64,000 bases of DNA from Alphaproteobacteria bacterium (lineage in GTDB: Bacteria; Pseudomonadota; Alphaproteobacteria; Micropepsales; Micropepsaceae), in contig JANYAR010000048.1 of the NCBI GenBank assembly GCA_025361185.1, positions 1-64,000 on the forward strand, given 5' to 3'. This document shows positions 25,771 through 34,607 of the stretch, piece after piece. The translations under genes were made by a program, and so were the position numbers. The notes under the pieces are model-generated. The model saw nothing but the letters and a program-made list of their open reading frames with translations, was not told where the DNA came from and did not search any database. Position 1 is the first letter of the stretch. Each line of letters opens with the position of its first letter.

Positions 25771-28380
25771 ATGCGGGCAGAGATTCCCTGGAATGTTGCA
25801 GGTATTCCGCCGGAAGCACGGGAAGCCGCCCGGGCTGCTGCCCGGCGGGAGGGCCTATCCGTCGGTGAATGGCTGACACGCCGTATTTTGCGCAGCTTTT
25901 CGGGCATGGAGGACGAGGTCGCCGGGGCAGCTTTTGAGAACCGCACCCCGTCGGGCGCCCCACTGGACAGCTGGGGCCTTCCGCCTTCCGCGGCGAGCCG
26001 GCGCGACAGCGAGGAAATGCTGGCCCGGGTTGGCCGCAGTGAAAGCGAATCGAATGATGCCTGGCGCCGAATCGAGGAACAATTGCGGGGGCTAGGCCGC
26101 CGGCTCGATTCCACGGAACGCAGCCATAGCGAGAATAATCGCGTCCTGTCGCGCACCGCTCAGGAAATAAACATCAACACGCGTGAACAGGCTCAGGCTT
26201 TCGAGCAGCTGGGGCAAAATGTCGTGGCGCTGAACGACCGGCTGGAACGGCTGGAGCGCAGCAGCACCAGTGACGGCATCAGGGAGGCGGTCAAGGCGCT
26301 GCATCAGGGCCTCTCGCGGCTGGCGGACCAGATCACCGCCACGGCCAACAACTCCACCGGTCAGCTGGCGCAGGTCACCACCAATCTGGAAAAGCTCGCC
26401 GGTCAGGTCGGCCAGGTGTGGGAAGATGCCGACAATGCCGATCAGGCCTTGGAACAGCGCATCGAGAGCACAGCGCAGGGGCTCAGCCAACGCATTGACG
26501 ACAGCGCGCGAGGGCTGGGCCAACGCATCGAGGGCGCGGAACGGACACTGGACGCGCGCCTCTCCGCGGTGGAAAAAACCGTTCAATTCAACACCAACAC
26601 TGTGGATCACGCCCTGGAAAAGATCGCGGCGGGCACGGACCAGCGCGCCGCCGATCGGGGCGAAAATCAGCGCCGCGCCACCCAGCATGAGGACGGCATC
26701 CATCGGCTGCAGGACTCCATCGCGCGGCTGGAATCGCTTTTGCCCGGCCCGGAACTTGACGACCGGCTGGACAGCGTCGAGCGTTCCATCTCCGGCCTCA
26801 CAGACCGGCTGGAGCATTATGACCCCGCCCAAAAGTTCGACGCGTCGATGCAAGCCCTGTCGCACCGGCTGGAGCAACTGGAAAAAGACCATATCGAGCT
26901 GGTGACGGAGCTGCGCATCGCCGCCCCGCAGGAACCGCCGCCGCCCGTACACGAAGCGCCCCCCCCTGTACAGCAAACGCCTCAGACATCAGAACCCGGC
27001 GCTTTTGAACAGCCGCCCTTTGCGCAACCACCGCCCTTTGCGCAGCCGCCGGGTTACGAACCGCCGGACGAGGATTTTCTGTCACAAGACGAGACCGTCG
27101 ACGCTTTCGCCCCGCCGCCCGGTTTCACTTTCGATACGCCCCAGGAGCCGCACGAAGAATCCTTCACGCCCGACTTCGCGGATGTCTTCGAGGAGCCCCC
27201 GGAGGAATTCGAGGAGCCGCCGGAGGCACAGGATAATTTCCTCGCCCGGGCACGCCAGTCGGCTCGCGCCGCATCCGATCAGGCAGAGAGCGAACGCCGG
27301 GGCCGGCTGTCGGCCTTTCGCTGGAGCCAGAATGGCGCGGACCAAGAAGAAAAGGCTAAGCCGCGCTATCTGCTGCCCCTATTGATCACGCTTCTGGTGG
27401 TGGTGGCGGCAACGGCGGCCCTGGTCCTGAGCCAGCGCGCCAAGATGGCGGCCCCCAAACCCGTCAAATCCGCCGCCATTGCCGCCAAAGGGCCAACCTT
27501 CCGCGTGCCTGCGCCGCCCGGTGACACCCAGTTTGTCATCGCGCCACAGGCCAACAGCTTCAACATTGACCATGCGCCAGCGGGCAACGCCCCCTTAGGC
27601 GATGCCCCCATAGGCAATGCTCAAGATTTCAGCTCGCAGCGCTCCGAACCCGCAGCTTCCGATACCACGCCCCAAGCGCCGGCGCCTGTGCAACAGCACG
27701 AGGTGAGCAGCGTTCCCGTCAAGCCCGTAGCCAACAGCGCTGCCGCCAAGACTGCCGCGCCCGCTTCCATGGACCGCGTGGTTCAGCTGGCCAACTCCGG
27801 CAATCCCATAGCGCTCACGATTTTGGGTCTGCGGGCTCTGGACGCACCCAATGGCGCAGCCAACTTGCCGGACGCGGTGAAGTTCCTCACCCAGGCCGCC
27901 GAAAAGGGTCAGGCCGTGGCCCAGTATCGCCTGGGAACCCTTTATGAACGCGGCCAGGGTGTTGCCGCGGACGCAACCAAGGCGATGCACTGGTATGGGT
28001 TGGCCGCCGCTCAAGGCAACCGCAAGGCGATGCACAATCTGGCCGTCGCCTATGCCGGTGGCGGCAAGAAGAACATGGCGGAAGCGGCGCGCTGGTTCGC
28101 CAAGGCCGCTTCATTGGGCCTGTCGGATTCCCAGTTCAATCTGGCGGTCTTGTATGAACGCGGCGACGGCGTGCCGCAAAGCCTGGTGGACGCATACAAA
28201 TGGTATTCCATCGCGGCGACATCCAGCGATGCCGAATCCAAGGCGCGCATCGGTGTGCTGCAGACCCAGCTGGGCGATGCCGATAAGGCTGCCGCCAGCA
28301 AATCGGCCGCCACTTTCCATGCCGCGCCATTGAACCGCAGCGCCAACGTGCCGCCCGAGCCCGCCGATCTGGGAAACTGA
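25771..28380 (+). CDS. PodJ-like polar localization protein with Sel1 repeats
   Basis: 869 aa. The N-terminus (about 5-40: PWNVAGIPPEAREAARAAARR, LSVGEWLTRRI) matches the conserved start of alphaproteobacterial PodJ/localization-factor proteins. Then come long heptad-rich coiled coils (about 80-385), an acidic Pro-rich stretch (about 390-490), one transmembrane helix (about 532-555) and a periplasmic part with four Sel1/TPR-like repeats (about 670-840; AQYRLGTLYERGQGVAADATKA, RWFAKAASLGLSDSQFNLAV). In Caulobacter PodJ organises the new pole. No C-terminal peptidoglycan-binding domain is seen here, unlike Caulobacter PodJ. No clear CtrA box upstream. Confidence 0.85.
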   Translation: MRAEIPWNVAGIPPEAREAARAAARREGLSVGEWLTRRILRSFSGMEDEVAGAAFENRTPSGAPLDSWGLPPSAASRRDSEEMLARVGRSESESNDAWRRIEEQLRGLGRRLDSTERSHSENNRVLSRTAQEININTREQAQAFEQLGQNVVALNDRLERLERSSTSDGIREAVKALHQGLSRLADQITATANNSTGQLAQVTTNLEKLAGQVGQVWEDADNADQALEQRIESTAQGLSQRIDDSARGLGQRIEGAERTLDARLSAVEKTVQFNTNTVDHALEKIAAGTDQRAADRGENQRRATQHEDGIHRLQDSIARLESLLPGPELDDRLDSVERSISGLTDRLEHYDPAQKFDASMQALSHRLEQLEKDHIELVTELRIAAPQEPPPPVHEAPPPVQQTPQTSEPGAFEQPPFAQPPPFAQPPGYEPPDEDFLSQDETVDAFAPPPGFTFDTPQEPHEESFTPDFADVFEEPPEEFEEPPEAQDNFLARARQSARAASDQAESERRGRLSAFRWSQNGADQEEKAKPRYLLPLLITLLVVVAATAALVLSQRAKMAAPKPVKSAAIAAKGPTFRVPAPPGDTQFVIAPQANSFNIDHAPAGNAPLGDAPIGNAQDFSSQRSEPAASDTTPQAPAPVQQHEVSSVPVKPVANSAAAKTAAPASMDRVVQLANSGNPIALTILGLRALDAPNGAANLPDAVKFLTQAAEKGQAVAQYRLGTLYERGQGVAADATKAMHWYGLAAAQGNRKAMHNLAVAYAGGGKKNMAEAARWFAKAASLGLSDSQFNLAVLYERGDGVPQSLVDAYKWYSIAATSSDAESKARIGVLQTQLGDADKAAASKSAATFHAAPLNRSANVPPEPADLGN

Positions 28381-28471
28381 TATTCCGCTTATTCCGTAAG
28401 GTTTTTTTGCGTTGACCCCATGCGCTCGCGCGCGCATGTTCGCCATCAGCGCTGCGTCGCCGAGCTGCCTT

Positions 28472-29389
28472 ATGGAAATCTATCTCCCCGTCGCCGAAAT
28501 GTCAGTCAACTGGCTGGTTATTGTCGCCTTGGGCACGGGCGTCGGCTTCATGTCCGGCCTGTTCGGCGTGGGCGGCGGCTTCCTGATGACGCCGCTGCTG
28601 GTATTTACCGGCATTCCCCCGACCGTGGCGGTGGCAACCACGCTGTCCCATGTCACGGCCTCTTCCATCTCCGGGGCGATCACCCAATGGCGCAAGCGCG
28701 CCGTGGATTTCGGCATGGCCGGCGTGATGGCGATCGGAGGCATGGCCGGCACCTTGTTCGGCGTCTGGCTGTTCGCCCTGATGCGCCGCCAGGGCCAGAT
28801 GGATCTGCTTGTCGGGCTGAGCTACGTCGTCATGCTGGGCAGCATCGGTGTCATCATGCTGCGCGAGAGTCTGGCGACGCTCAAAGCCTATCGCAGCGGC
28901 GTGACGATCAGCCACCGCCCGGTCAATCGCGGCTGGATTCAAGGGCTGCCCTTCAAGATGCGGTTCCGCCAGTCGCGCCTTTATATAAGCGTGATCCCAC
29001 CCATCGTGCTCGGTTTCGCGGTCGGGACCCTCAGCGCCATCATGGGCATCGGCGGCGGCTTCATCCTGGTGCCGGCCATGATCTATCTTCTGCGCATGCC
29101 GACCAAGGTGGTGATGGGCACCTCCCTGGTGCAAATCATCGTCGTCACCGCCATCACGACCATCCTACAGGCAACCAGCAACTATGCGGTGGACATCGTA
29201 TTGGCGGGGTTGCTGGTGTGTGGCGGCGTGGTGGGCGCGCAATTGGGCGTGCGCGCCGGCGCCAAGCTGCGCGGCGAGCAGCTGCGCCTGTTGCTCGCGC
29301 TGCTGGTGCTGGCGGTGGGCGCGGGCCTGGCCTGGCAACTGGTCGCGCGCCCTGTCGACATTTATTCCCTGTCCGAGGGGGTGCCATGA
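28472..29389 (+). CDS. TauE/SafE-family anion permease
   Basis: 305-aa inner-membrane protein with about eight helices in two repeats, each opening with the family signature: GFMSGLFGVGGGFLMTPLL and GTLSAIMGIGGGFILVPAM. This family exports or transports sulfite, sulfonates and other small anions. ATG 28472 gives the N-terminus MEIYLPVAEMSVNW that is common to the alphaproteobacterial subgroup; a TTG further upstream is unlikely. The stop overlaps the start of the TIGR02186-like gene as ATGA, so the two are translationally coupled. Confidence 0.88.
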   Translation: MEIYLPVAEMSVNWLVIVALGTGVGFMSGLFGVGGGFLMTPLLVFTGIPPTVAVATTLSHVTASSISGAITQWRKRAVDFGMAGVMAIGGMAGTLFGVWLFALMRRQGQMDLLVGLSYVVMLGSIGVIMLRESLATLKAYRSGVTISHRPVNRGWIQGLPFKMRFRQSRLYISVIPPIVLGFAVGTLSAIMGIGGGFILVPAMIYLLRMPTKVVMGTSLVQIIVVTAITTILQATSNYAVDIVLAGLLVCGGVVGAQLGVRAGAKLRGEQLRLLLALLVLAVGAGLAWQLVARPVDIYSLSEGVP

Positions 29390-30153
29390 CGCGGGTGAAA
29401 TACGCGCTTGTGCTGCCATCGCTGCTTTTGGCCGTGACCTGCGGCTGGAGCCGCGCCGCCCGGGCCGAGGGTCTGGTATCGGGCATCAGCCAGGACATCA
29501 TCCAGATCACATCGAGTTATACCGGTACCAACATTGTGGTGTTCGGCGCCATCGAACGGGCGCAGAACGCGCAGGGCCGCAATATCGTGGTGGTGGTGCG
29601 CGGCCCCGACGAGCCCATGACGGTGCGCCGCCGCGAGCGGATCGCAGGCGTTTGGGTCAACAGCGACGCGGCCCAGTTCGAAGGCCTGCCGGCCTATTAC
29701 TACCTCGCCTCGACCGAGCCGATCGCGCGCATCGCGCCCCGCGAAGCGCTGGCGCGCTATGGCATCGGCCTGCAGGCGCTCAGGCCATCCGTTGTCGGCA
29801 GCCACCACGATCCCGAACCCTTCCGCCAAGCGGCGATCCGCTACCATATGCGCGCAGGCCTTTATGCCGAAAGCCCCGGCAGCATCGACTTCCTCAGCGA
29901 GACGCTGTTTCGCACCCGTGTGCCGGTGCCGGCGGGCGTGACACGCGGCCAATACAATGTCGAAGTCTATCTGTTCCGTGACGGCGAGGTGATCAGCGCC
30001 CAATCCACACCGATGTTCGTGGACGCCACGGGGTTGGAGCGCCGCCTGTTCGACATGGCGCATAACGCGCCGCTGCGTTACGGCCTGGCCTGCGTCTTCC
30101 TGTCGATGCTGCTGGGCTGGATCTCCTCGGTGCTGTTCAGAAGGCCGGACTGA
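29386..30153 (+). CDS. TIGR02186-family membrane-anchored periplasmic protein
   Basis: 255 aa. Signal peptide 1-27 (RAARA-EG), a beta-rich periplasmic domain (ISQDIIQITSSYTGTNIVVFGAI, VVVVRGPDEPMTVRRRERIAGVWVN in parts) and a C-terminal transmembrane helix (about 228-250) before RRPD. The pattern matches the conserved alphaproteobacterial family TIGR02186, regularly found next to TauE/SafE permeases; function unknown. The ATG overlaps the permease stop (ATGA). Confidence 0.85.
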   Translation: MTRVKYALVLPSLLLAVTCGWSRAARAEGLVSGISQDIIQITSSYTGTNIVVFGAIERAQNAQGRNIVVVVRGPDEPMTVRRRERIAGVWVNSDAAQFEGLPAYYYLASTEPIARIAPREALARYGIGLQALRPSVVGSHHDPEPFRQAAIRYHMRAGLYAESPGSIDFLSETLFRTRVPVPAGVTRGQYNVEVYLFRDGEVISAQSTPMFVDATGLERRLFDMAHNAPLRYGLACVFLSMLLGWISSVLFRRPD

Positions 30154-30205
30154 TCCGCGTTCACCGGACAGCGGCATTTGGCGCCATTAGGCCCTGGCGA
30201 AACCA

Positions 30206-31840
30206 TCAGACCATGTCGCCGGCGAGGCCCAGTATCGCCTTGAAGAGGCGGCGCACATCCTGCGGATTGTCCAGCGCCGGCACATCGACCAGGCGAGGCG
30301 CAAGCCCGCACGCCCGGGCGATGTCCTCCGCCTCTTTCCGCACGGCGGAAAAATCATCCGATGGCACCGCTATCACCACAAAGGATAGGCCCTGCACCGG
30401 CTGCTGCAGCACATGTCCCTTGTCGAACAGATTGTCGACATGCAGCACATTGCGGATGCCGAAGCGTCGCTCCATCCGGCGAACCATCAAGCGGACACGG
30501 CGCTTGGGGGCCTCCCCGCCCCTGACGCCGATCAGCAGGTACGGCCGACCTGCATGGCCTTGAAGGAAGTCCGAAAAAGTGGGACTGCCGCGCACGGCGC
30601 TCAGGTGAATCGCGGCATAGACCTTGGTGACGGTGAAATAACTCAGCGCGAAAAGGACGGTGGCCGAGATATCCACCAGATAGGGCGTATAGCTCACGCA
30701 ATAGATGGTGACGGCGATGAAGCCGGTTTGCAGCACCCCGAACAAGGTGTTGATCCAGCGCTGTTCCACCCGGACCATGAAGGTCGCCGCCAGGCCCAGG
30801 ATCGACAAGATCGACAGCAGCGCCATTGCCCAGACCGGGATGACGCGCAGCCATGTTCCCGACTTCATGTCGTCCATCGCCGTCGCCAGGATGGTGTTGT
30901 CGTCCGTTACCGCCGCGGCGGCGGTGCCCCTGATGCCGCCCAAGCCGGTGGCGGTGGCGCCCAGGATGACCAGGCGGCCGCGATAGCGCGCCACCCGCCT
31001 TGTGTCGCCAGACTCCAGATCCGCTGCGACGTCGGCGAAGGAGCGGCGCTCATAGCCGCCGCGCTTGTTTCGCCAATTGAGGATCATGCCATCGGGAAAG
31101 TCGCCGGGTTTGATGCCGGTGCGGATCCCCCCCGCCTCCAGGGCGCGAAGCGGCAGGGAGGGAAACGAAAAGCCTGGTTCGTTCAGATAGGGATCGAAAC
31201 GGCGCACGGCGCCGTCACTGTCCACCGGAAGATTGTTGAATCCCAATCGGCCATAAGCAGCGGAAAAGGCCGGCACCAGCACGGCAATGGGCTTTGCGGC
31301 GGCGGCTGGATCGTGGATCTGCGCCCCCGCAAAACGGGTGATGGCCACCTGGCTCTGACTGTCATTGGCGGGATTGAGACGGGTGATCGGCAGGACCGCG
31401 TTCGGCGTGTGTGCCAGCACATCCTGGAATGTGGCGTCGTCCTGCGGGTGATCGCGGTCAGGATCACTGAAGGTCAGGTTGATCAGGATGGATCTTGCGC
31501 CGGCGTCGGCAAGGCCCGCAACGGTCTCGGCGATAACCGATCTCGGCCATGGCCAGCGGCCATGATCCGGCGCCAGCAAGGCCAGCGACCGCTCATCGAT
31601 ATCGACAATCAGGATCGACGGATCGGGCGGCGGGCTGGACAGGCGCATCCGCACCGCCAGGTCCAGGGACGTGTTCTTCACACCCGGCGTCGCCCAATTC
31701 CAAACCAGATTGGCCAAAATGGCGATCACGAAGACCGCCGCCAGACCCAGATAGAACATGGTCGAGCGGCCTCGCGCCTGGGCGCCGATCCGCAAGGCCG
31801 CGCTTCTCAAGGCGTCTGGCGCGGGTTGTGGGTCGGTCAA
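30206..31840 (-). CDS. CHASE2-domain membrane sensor without output domain
   Basis: 544 aa. TM1 at about 28-50, then an extracytoplasmic CHASE2 domain (about 55-330; ILIVDIDERSLALLAPDHGRWPWPRSV in pieces, GARSILINLTFSDPD), then three transmembrane helices (about 332-415). CHASE2 proteins normally end in a cyclase, kinase or GGDEF domain. Here the C-terminal ~130 residues are an unassigned alpha/beta region (SPTFSDFLQGHAGRPYLLIGV, FVVIAVPSDDFSAVRKEAEDIARACG). The ATG overlaps the M48 stop (ATGA). Last gene of a three-gene coupled operon. Confidence 0.8.
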   Translation of the reverse strand: MTDPQPAPDALRSAALRIGAQARGRSTMFYLGLAAVFVIAILANLVWNWATPGVKNTSLDLAVRMRLSSPPPDPSILIVDIDERSLALLAPDHGRWPWPRSVIAETVAGLADAGARSILINLTFSDPDRDHPQDDATFQDVLAHTPNAVLPITRLNPANDSQSQVAITRFAGAQIHDPAAAAKPIAVLVPAFSAAYGRLGFNNLPVDSDGAVRRFDPYLNEPGFSFPSLPLRALEAGGIRTGIKPGDFPDGMILNWRNKRGGYERRSFADVAADLESGDTRRVARYRGRLVILGATATGLGGIRGTAAAAVTDDNTILATAMDDMKSGTWLRVIPVWAMALLSILSILGLAATFMVRVEQRWINTLFGVLQTGFIAVTIYCVSYTPYLVDISATVLFALSYFTVTKVYAAIHLSAVRGSPTFSDFLQGHAGRPYLLIGVRGGEAPKRRVRLMVRRMERRFGIRNVLHVDNLFDKGHVLQQPVQGLSFVVIAVPSDDFSAVRKEAEDIARACGLAPRLVDVPALDNPQDVRRLFKAILGLAGDMV

Positions 31841-32715
31841 TGCGCCGCTCTGATACGCGAGGCTGCGGCAGACGGGGTGGCAGCGGACTCTATTTCCGGC
31901 GTCGCCGCGGCGGTCAGCGCCGCGATCCGGGCCTCGGGTGAGGGATGGGTAGAGAAGAGCAGCGCCGTGTCCGCTCCGGTCTTCAGTGCCTCCAGCCGCT
32001 CCATCACCGCGATCAGCGCCGAGGAGTCGTAACCGGCCCGGGCGGCGATCACCACGCCATCGCGGTCCGCTTCAAATTCGGCGGACTTGTCGAGCCCCCG
32101 GGCGATCAGCTTAGTGCCGAGGTCCGCCACCACTTGCGTCGAACGCCCTGGATCGCTGCTTGCCACCGCGTTCCCGGCCAGGGCGACCAGCTTTTGCTGT
32201 TGAATCACTTTCCATTGGTGGCGGCGATTGACATGGGCGATCTCATGGGCGAGCACCGCCGCCAACTCATCCTCGCTGGTCAGGAGGGCGTAGAGCCCGC
32301 GTGTCACCACGACAATGCCGCCGGGAAAGGCCATGGCGTTGATCGAAGGCGTATCCAGGATGGCGAAGCGCCACTGGACGTCCTTGCGCTCGACCTGCCG
32401 CGCCAGATTGCGGCCGACCAGATTGACATAGGACTGGACGGCCGGATTGCGCCAGGGCGGCGCGGCGCCGAACACCGTGGCGGCGATCGCATCGCCGGAG
32501 CGGGCTTCGTCATCCGCGCTTTGGCCGCCGGCCAGACTCTTGACCTGGCCCAGGATGTCGCCGAGACCGGGCTGGCTGTCTTTGCTTGCACCGGATTTGC
32601 CGAGGAGATCGGTCAGAGACTGGGCATGCGCCGGCACGATGGCAAACAGATGCGCCGCCCAGATTGAAACGAAGATTGAAGCCAGGAAGGACGTAAGACG
32701 CTTGCTCGTGTTCAT
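31837..32715 (-). CDS. Secreted M48-family zinc metalloprotease
   Basis: 292 aa. Signal peptide about 1-31 (PAHA-QS). Catalytic zinc motif H157-E-x-x-H161 in LAHEIAHVNRRH and third ligand in SAEFEADRDGV (E213). Peptidase family M48 (BepA/LoiP/OMA1-like) proteins act in periplasmic quality control of envelope proteins. No TPR domain is attached, unlike BepA. The ATG overlaps the SH3 gene stop and its own stop overlaps the CHASE2 start, so all three are coupled and probably act together. Confidence 0.9.
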   Translation of the reverse strand: MNTSKRLTSFLASIFVSIWAAHLFAIVPAHAQSLTDLLGKSGASKDSQPGLGDILGQVKSLAGGQSADDEARSGDAIAATVFGAAPPWRNPAVQSYVNLVGRNLARQVERKDVQWRFAILDTPSINAMAFPGGIVVVTRGLYALLTSEDELAAVLAHEIAHVNRRHQWKVIQQQKLVALAGNAVASSDPGRSTQVVADLGTKLIARGLDKSAEFEADRDGVVIAARAGYDSSALIAVMERLEALKTGADTALLFSTHPSPEARIAALTAAATPEIESAATPSAAASRIRAAH

Positions 32716-33224
32716 CGCTGACCTCGGCCCGCCTTTGGCTGCCGGATATAGTCTATGCGGCGCGTCTGCAACCGGCCGGATCTGGCGAATTGCTCGGCCG
32801 CCGCTTCACTTGCCGCCGAGCGAGAGAGTGCGGACACCGAAGCGGGGTCCGGCGTGGCGCGGGCAAAATCCGCCGCGTCCAGGCCCCGGCCCCCCGAGGC
32901 GCTGACCACATTGTTTGAACCGGTGCGGCCGCTGGCCAGGGCGACGATCTCGCTCCCCGAGTCGCCGCTGGCCATAGACAGGCGGTCGAGCTTCAGCCAT
33001 CCGTTCTGAGCACCGCCATGCACATGCGCCCAGAATCCCTTGCGCTCGACAATATCGACTGTGGCTCCGGCCTTGACGGCGCCTATGGCCGGCGCCTTCG
33101 GCGACGGCTGCGACTGAAGCGGTCCAGCGACGCGGACATGAGCGGGATTGCCCGCGGCGGCCCCGGCATAGAAGAGCGCGCTTGCGACAATTACGACCGC
33201 CCGGACTGAACTGAACCTCGGCAA
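32712..33224 (-). CDS. Secreted bacterial SH3-domain protein
   Basis: 170 aa from a TTG at 33224 that follows GGAG by 9 nt. Signal peptide 1-24 (YAGAAAG). One bacterial SH3 (SH3_3-type) domain at about 26-85: VRVAGPLQSQPSPKAPAIGAVKAGATVDIVERKGFWAHV in pieces and GWLKLDRLS. The Ala/Ser-rich C-terminus is probably disordered. Bacterial SH3 domains often bind peptidoglycan or its stem peptides. It heads the ATGA-coupled operon with the M48 protease and CHASE2 protein. An upstream in-frame GTG (33374) reads through the direct repeat and looks less likely. Confidence 0.78.
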   Translation of the reverse strand: MPRFSSVRAVVIVASALFYAGAAAGNPAHVRVAGPLQSQPSPKAPAIGAVKAGATVDIVERKGFWAHVHGGAQNGWLKLDRLSMASGDSGSEIVALASGRTGSNNVVSASGGRGLDAADFARATPDPASVSALSRSAASEAAAEQFARSGRLQTRRIDYIRQPKAGRGQR

Positions 33225-33334
33225 ATGCGTCGTCTCCGCACCCTGGATCAGGTTAGCATTTCGGCAGGGCGCTGTCTGGTCCGACCGCGCTGCGCGGCCT
33301 GCCCATTTTACACCTATCTTTGACCGCTGGCGCT

Positions 33335-33358
33335 GCGGACAGATCAGACAGCAACGCC
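33335..33358 (+). repeat. 24-bp direct repeat, copy 1
   Basis: Perfectly identical to 36159-36182 (begins GCGGACAGATCAGACAG, ends CAACGCC). It lies upstream of the SH3 gene and forms one side of a 2.8-kb block of small genes. Confidence 0.85.
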
Positions 33359-33455
33359 CCGCCCCGTTTCGCACAGAGCCAACTCAGGGTGAGGACGTAA
33401 CCTCCGGCGTCCTGGCACTTCGCAAGCGCCAGATGCTGATTATCCCGAAGGGAAA

Positions 33456-33722
33456 TCAGCTCTTGAAGAGCCCGCCAGCAATACCGCTCATCTTGCCCAT
33501 GATATCCCCAGACGAGATACCCGCATGGCCCATGAGCTCCTGAATCTTCTCAACGGACAGACCATGTTCGGCGGCCGTGGCTTCGATAGCCGCCAGCTGG
33601 CTTGAGCCATCACCGGTCTTGGCCTCAATCATGCTTGCGACAGAAAGCACTGTTTCCGGTGGTATTCCGACTTTGCCAGCGAGTTCTTCGGCCTTACCCG
33701 TCATCATGTCAAAAAGACTCAT
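33456..33722 (-). CDS. Small helical protein, function unknown
   Basis: 88 aa: MSLFDMMTGKAEELAGKVG..., predicted all-helical with a Gly/Met-rich end (GHAGISSGDIMGKMSGIAGG). No signal peptide and no catalytic motif. The N-terminus resembles short cytoplasmic proteins of the DUF937/YidB neighbourhood only loosely, so no name is given. GGAGTGCGAA precedes the ATG, giving a usable ribosome-binding site. It lies inside the direct-repeat-bracketed block. Confidence 0.65.
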   Translation of the reverse strand: MSLFDMMTGKAEELAGKVGIPPETVLSVASMIEAKTGDGSSQLAAIEATAAEHGLSVEKIQELMGHAGISSGDIMGKMSGIAGGLFKS

Positions 33723-33872
33723 TTCGCACTCCGTTTGATGGGCTGCCTGAAAAGCCTATGCCTTATTGCAGGGGCTGTACATGACCACCTGCGGCTAGAT
33801 GATTTACCCAGTGATCGATTGAAAGCCGACGATTTGGGGAGCAAGATCGGTTGTTCAACCAGCGAGGTTCCC

Positions 33873-34262
33873 ATGCGCTATTTGACTGCTGCGATTGTTG
33901 CTGCCGGGCTTTTGGCTGCCCCTGCTTTCATCACGTCCGCGAGCGCGGATACGATGAAGAACTGTGCCGCGTCCTGGAAGAGTATGGCTCCGGCGGACAA
34001 GTCCAAGACAACCTATAAGGCGTTTTCGACCTCGTGCATGAAAGGCAGCAGTGCGCCCGTTGCCGCACCGGCTGCAGCGCCAGTTCCCGCCCCGGCTGCC
34101 ATGGCCGCCCCAACCAAGCCCGCTGCAGCCACACCGGCCAAAGCAGCAATGGGTGCGGCTCCCGCTGGTGCAACCGGCATGTGCAAAGATGGCACCTACA
34201 CGACGTCCAAAACCCACTCCGGCGCGTGTTCCCATCACAAGGGCGTTGCCAAGTGGCTCTAG
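33873..34262 (+). CDS. Small secreted protein with C-terminal DUF3761-like Cys/His motif
   Basis: 129 aa. Signal peptide about 1-25 (ITSASA-DT). An N-terminal segment NCAASWKSMAPADK...YKAFSTSC resembles PsiF-type repeats, followed by a low-complexity Ala/Pro/Lys linker (about 60-100) and a C-terminal GMCKDGTYTTSKTHSGACSHHKGV segment. The last pattern is typical of DUF3761-like domains. Probably periplasmic; function unknown. CGAGG precedes the ATG at 33873; the longer reading frame from 33735 has no comparable start. Confidence 0.72.
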   Translation: MRYLTAAIVAAGLLAAPAFITSASADTMKNCAASWKSMAPADKSKTTYKAFSTSCMKGSSAPVAAPAAAPVPAPAAMAAPTKPAAATPAKAAMGAAPAGATGMCKDGTYTTSKTHSGACSHHKGVAKWL

Positions 34263-34325
34263 CCTGAAGGAATAAAAGGCACCGGGTAAATTCAAGGAGA
34301 ACCTGGAGAATAACCTTGCGCGTAT

Positions 34326-34607
34326 ATGCGCGTCTGCGGGGGGCAGGAGATGGTCAAAGGTTTAGGGGTAAACCATTGCCCTATTGATGGCGATGAGGCG
34401 CCTACGTTCGCGGCGCGCAAAGGAGTTCTACGGCGAAATTATCACATCATGGTTGTTTGGCCGGACGGCCGCCGCCTAAAGTTAGGTTATTTTCTAAGCA
34501 GATCAGACGCGGCGCGATGGATCGAGCAGAAGTCCGCTGATTGGCTTACCAAGCAGCATGCAGCAAACAACAAAAATCAAGGCGCTATTGAAAACGCATC
34601 TTTATAG
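34326..34607 (+). CDS. Hypothetical small cytoplasmic protein
   Basis: 93 aa; no signal peptide or membrane segment. The core NYHIMVVWPDGRRLKLGYFLSR followed by SDAARWIEQKSADWLTK looks like a folded alpha/beta unit of a conserved short rhizobial-type hypothetical family, but I do not recognise a named domain. Start at ATG 34326 or 34350; the latter has a GGGGG 7 nt upstream. Codon use is less GC-biased than in the surrounding housekeeping genes. Confidence 0.55.
   Translation: MRVCGGQEMVKGLGVNHCPIDGDEAPTFAARKGVLRRNYHIMVVWPDGRRLKLGYFLSRSDAARWIEQKSADWLTKQHAANNKNQGAIENASL

Noticed and set aside
28420-29385. Long frame running through the TauE gene into the TIGR02186 gene
   Set aside because: The portion over TauE is an out-of-frame shadow; the real start is ATG 29386 with a signal peptide.
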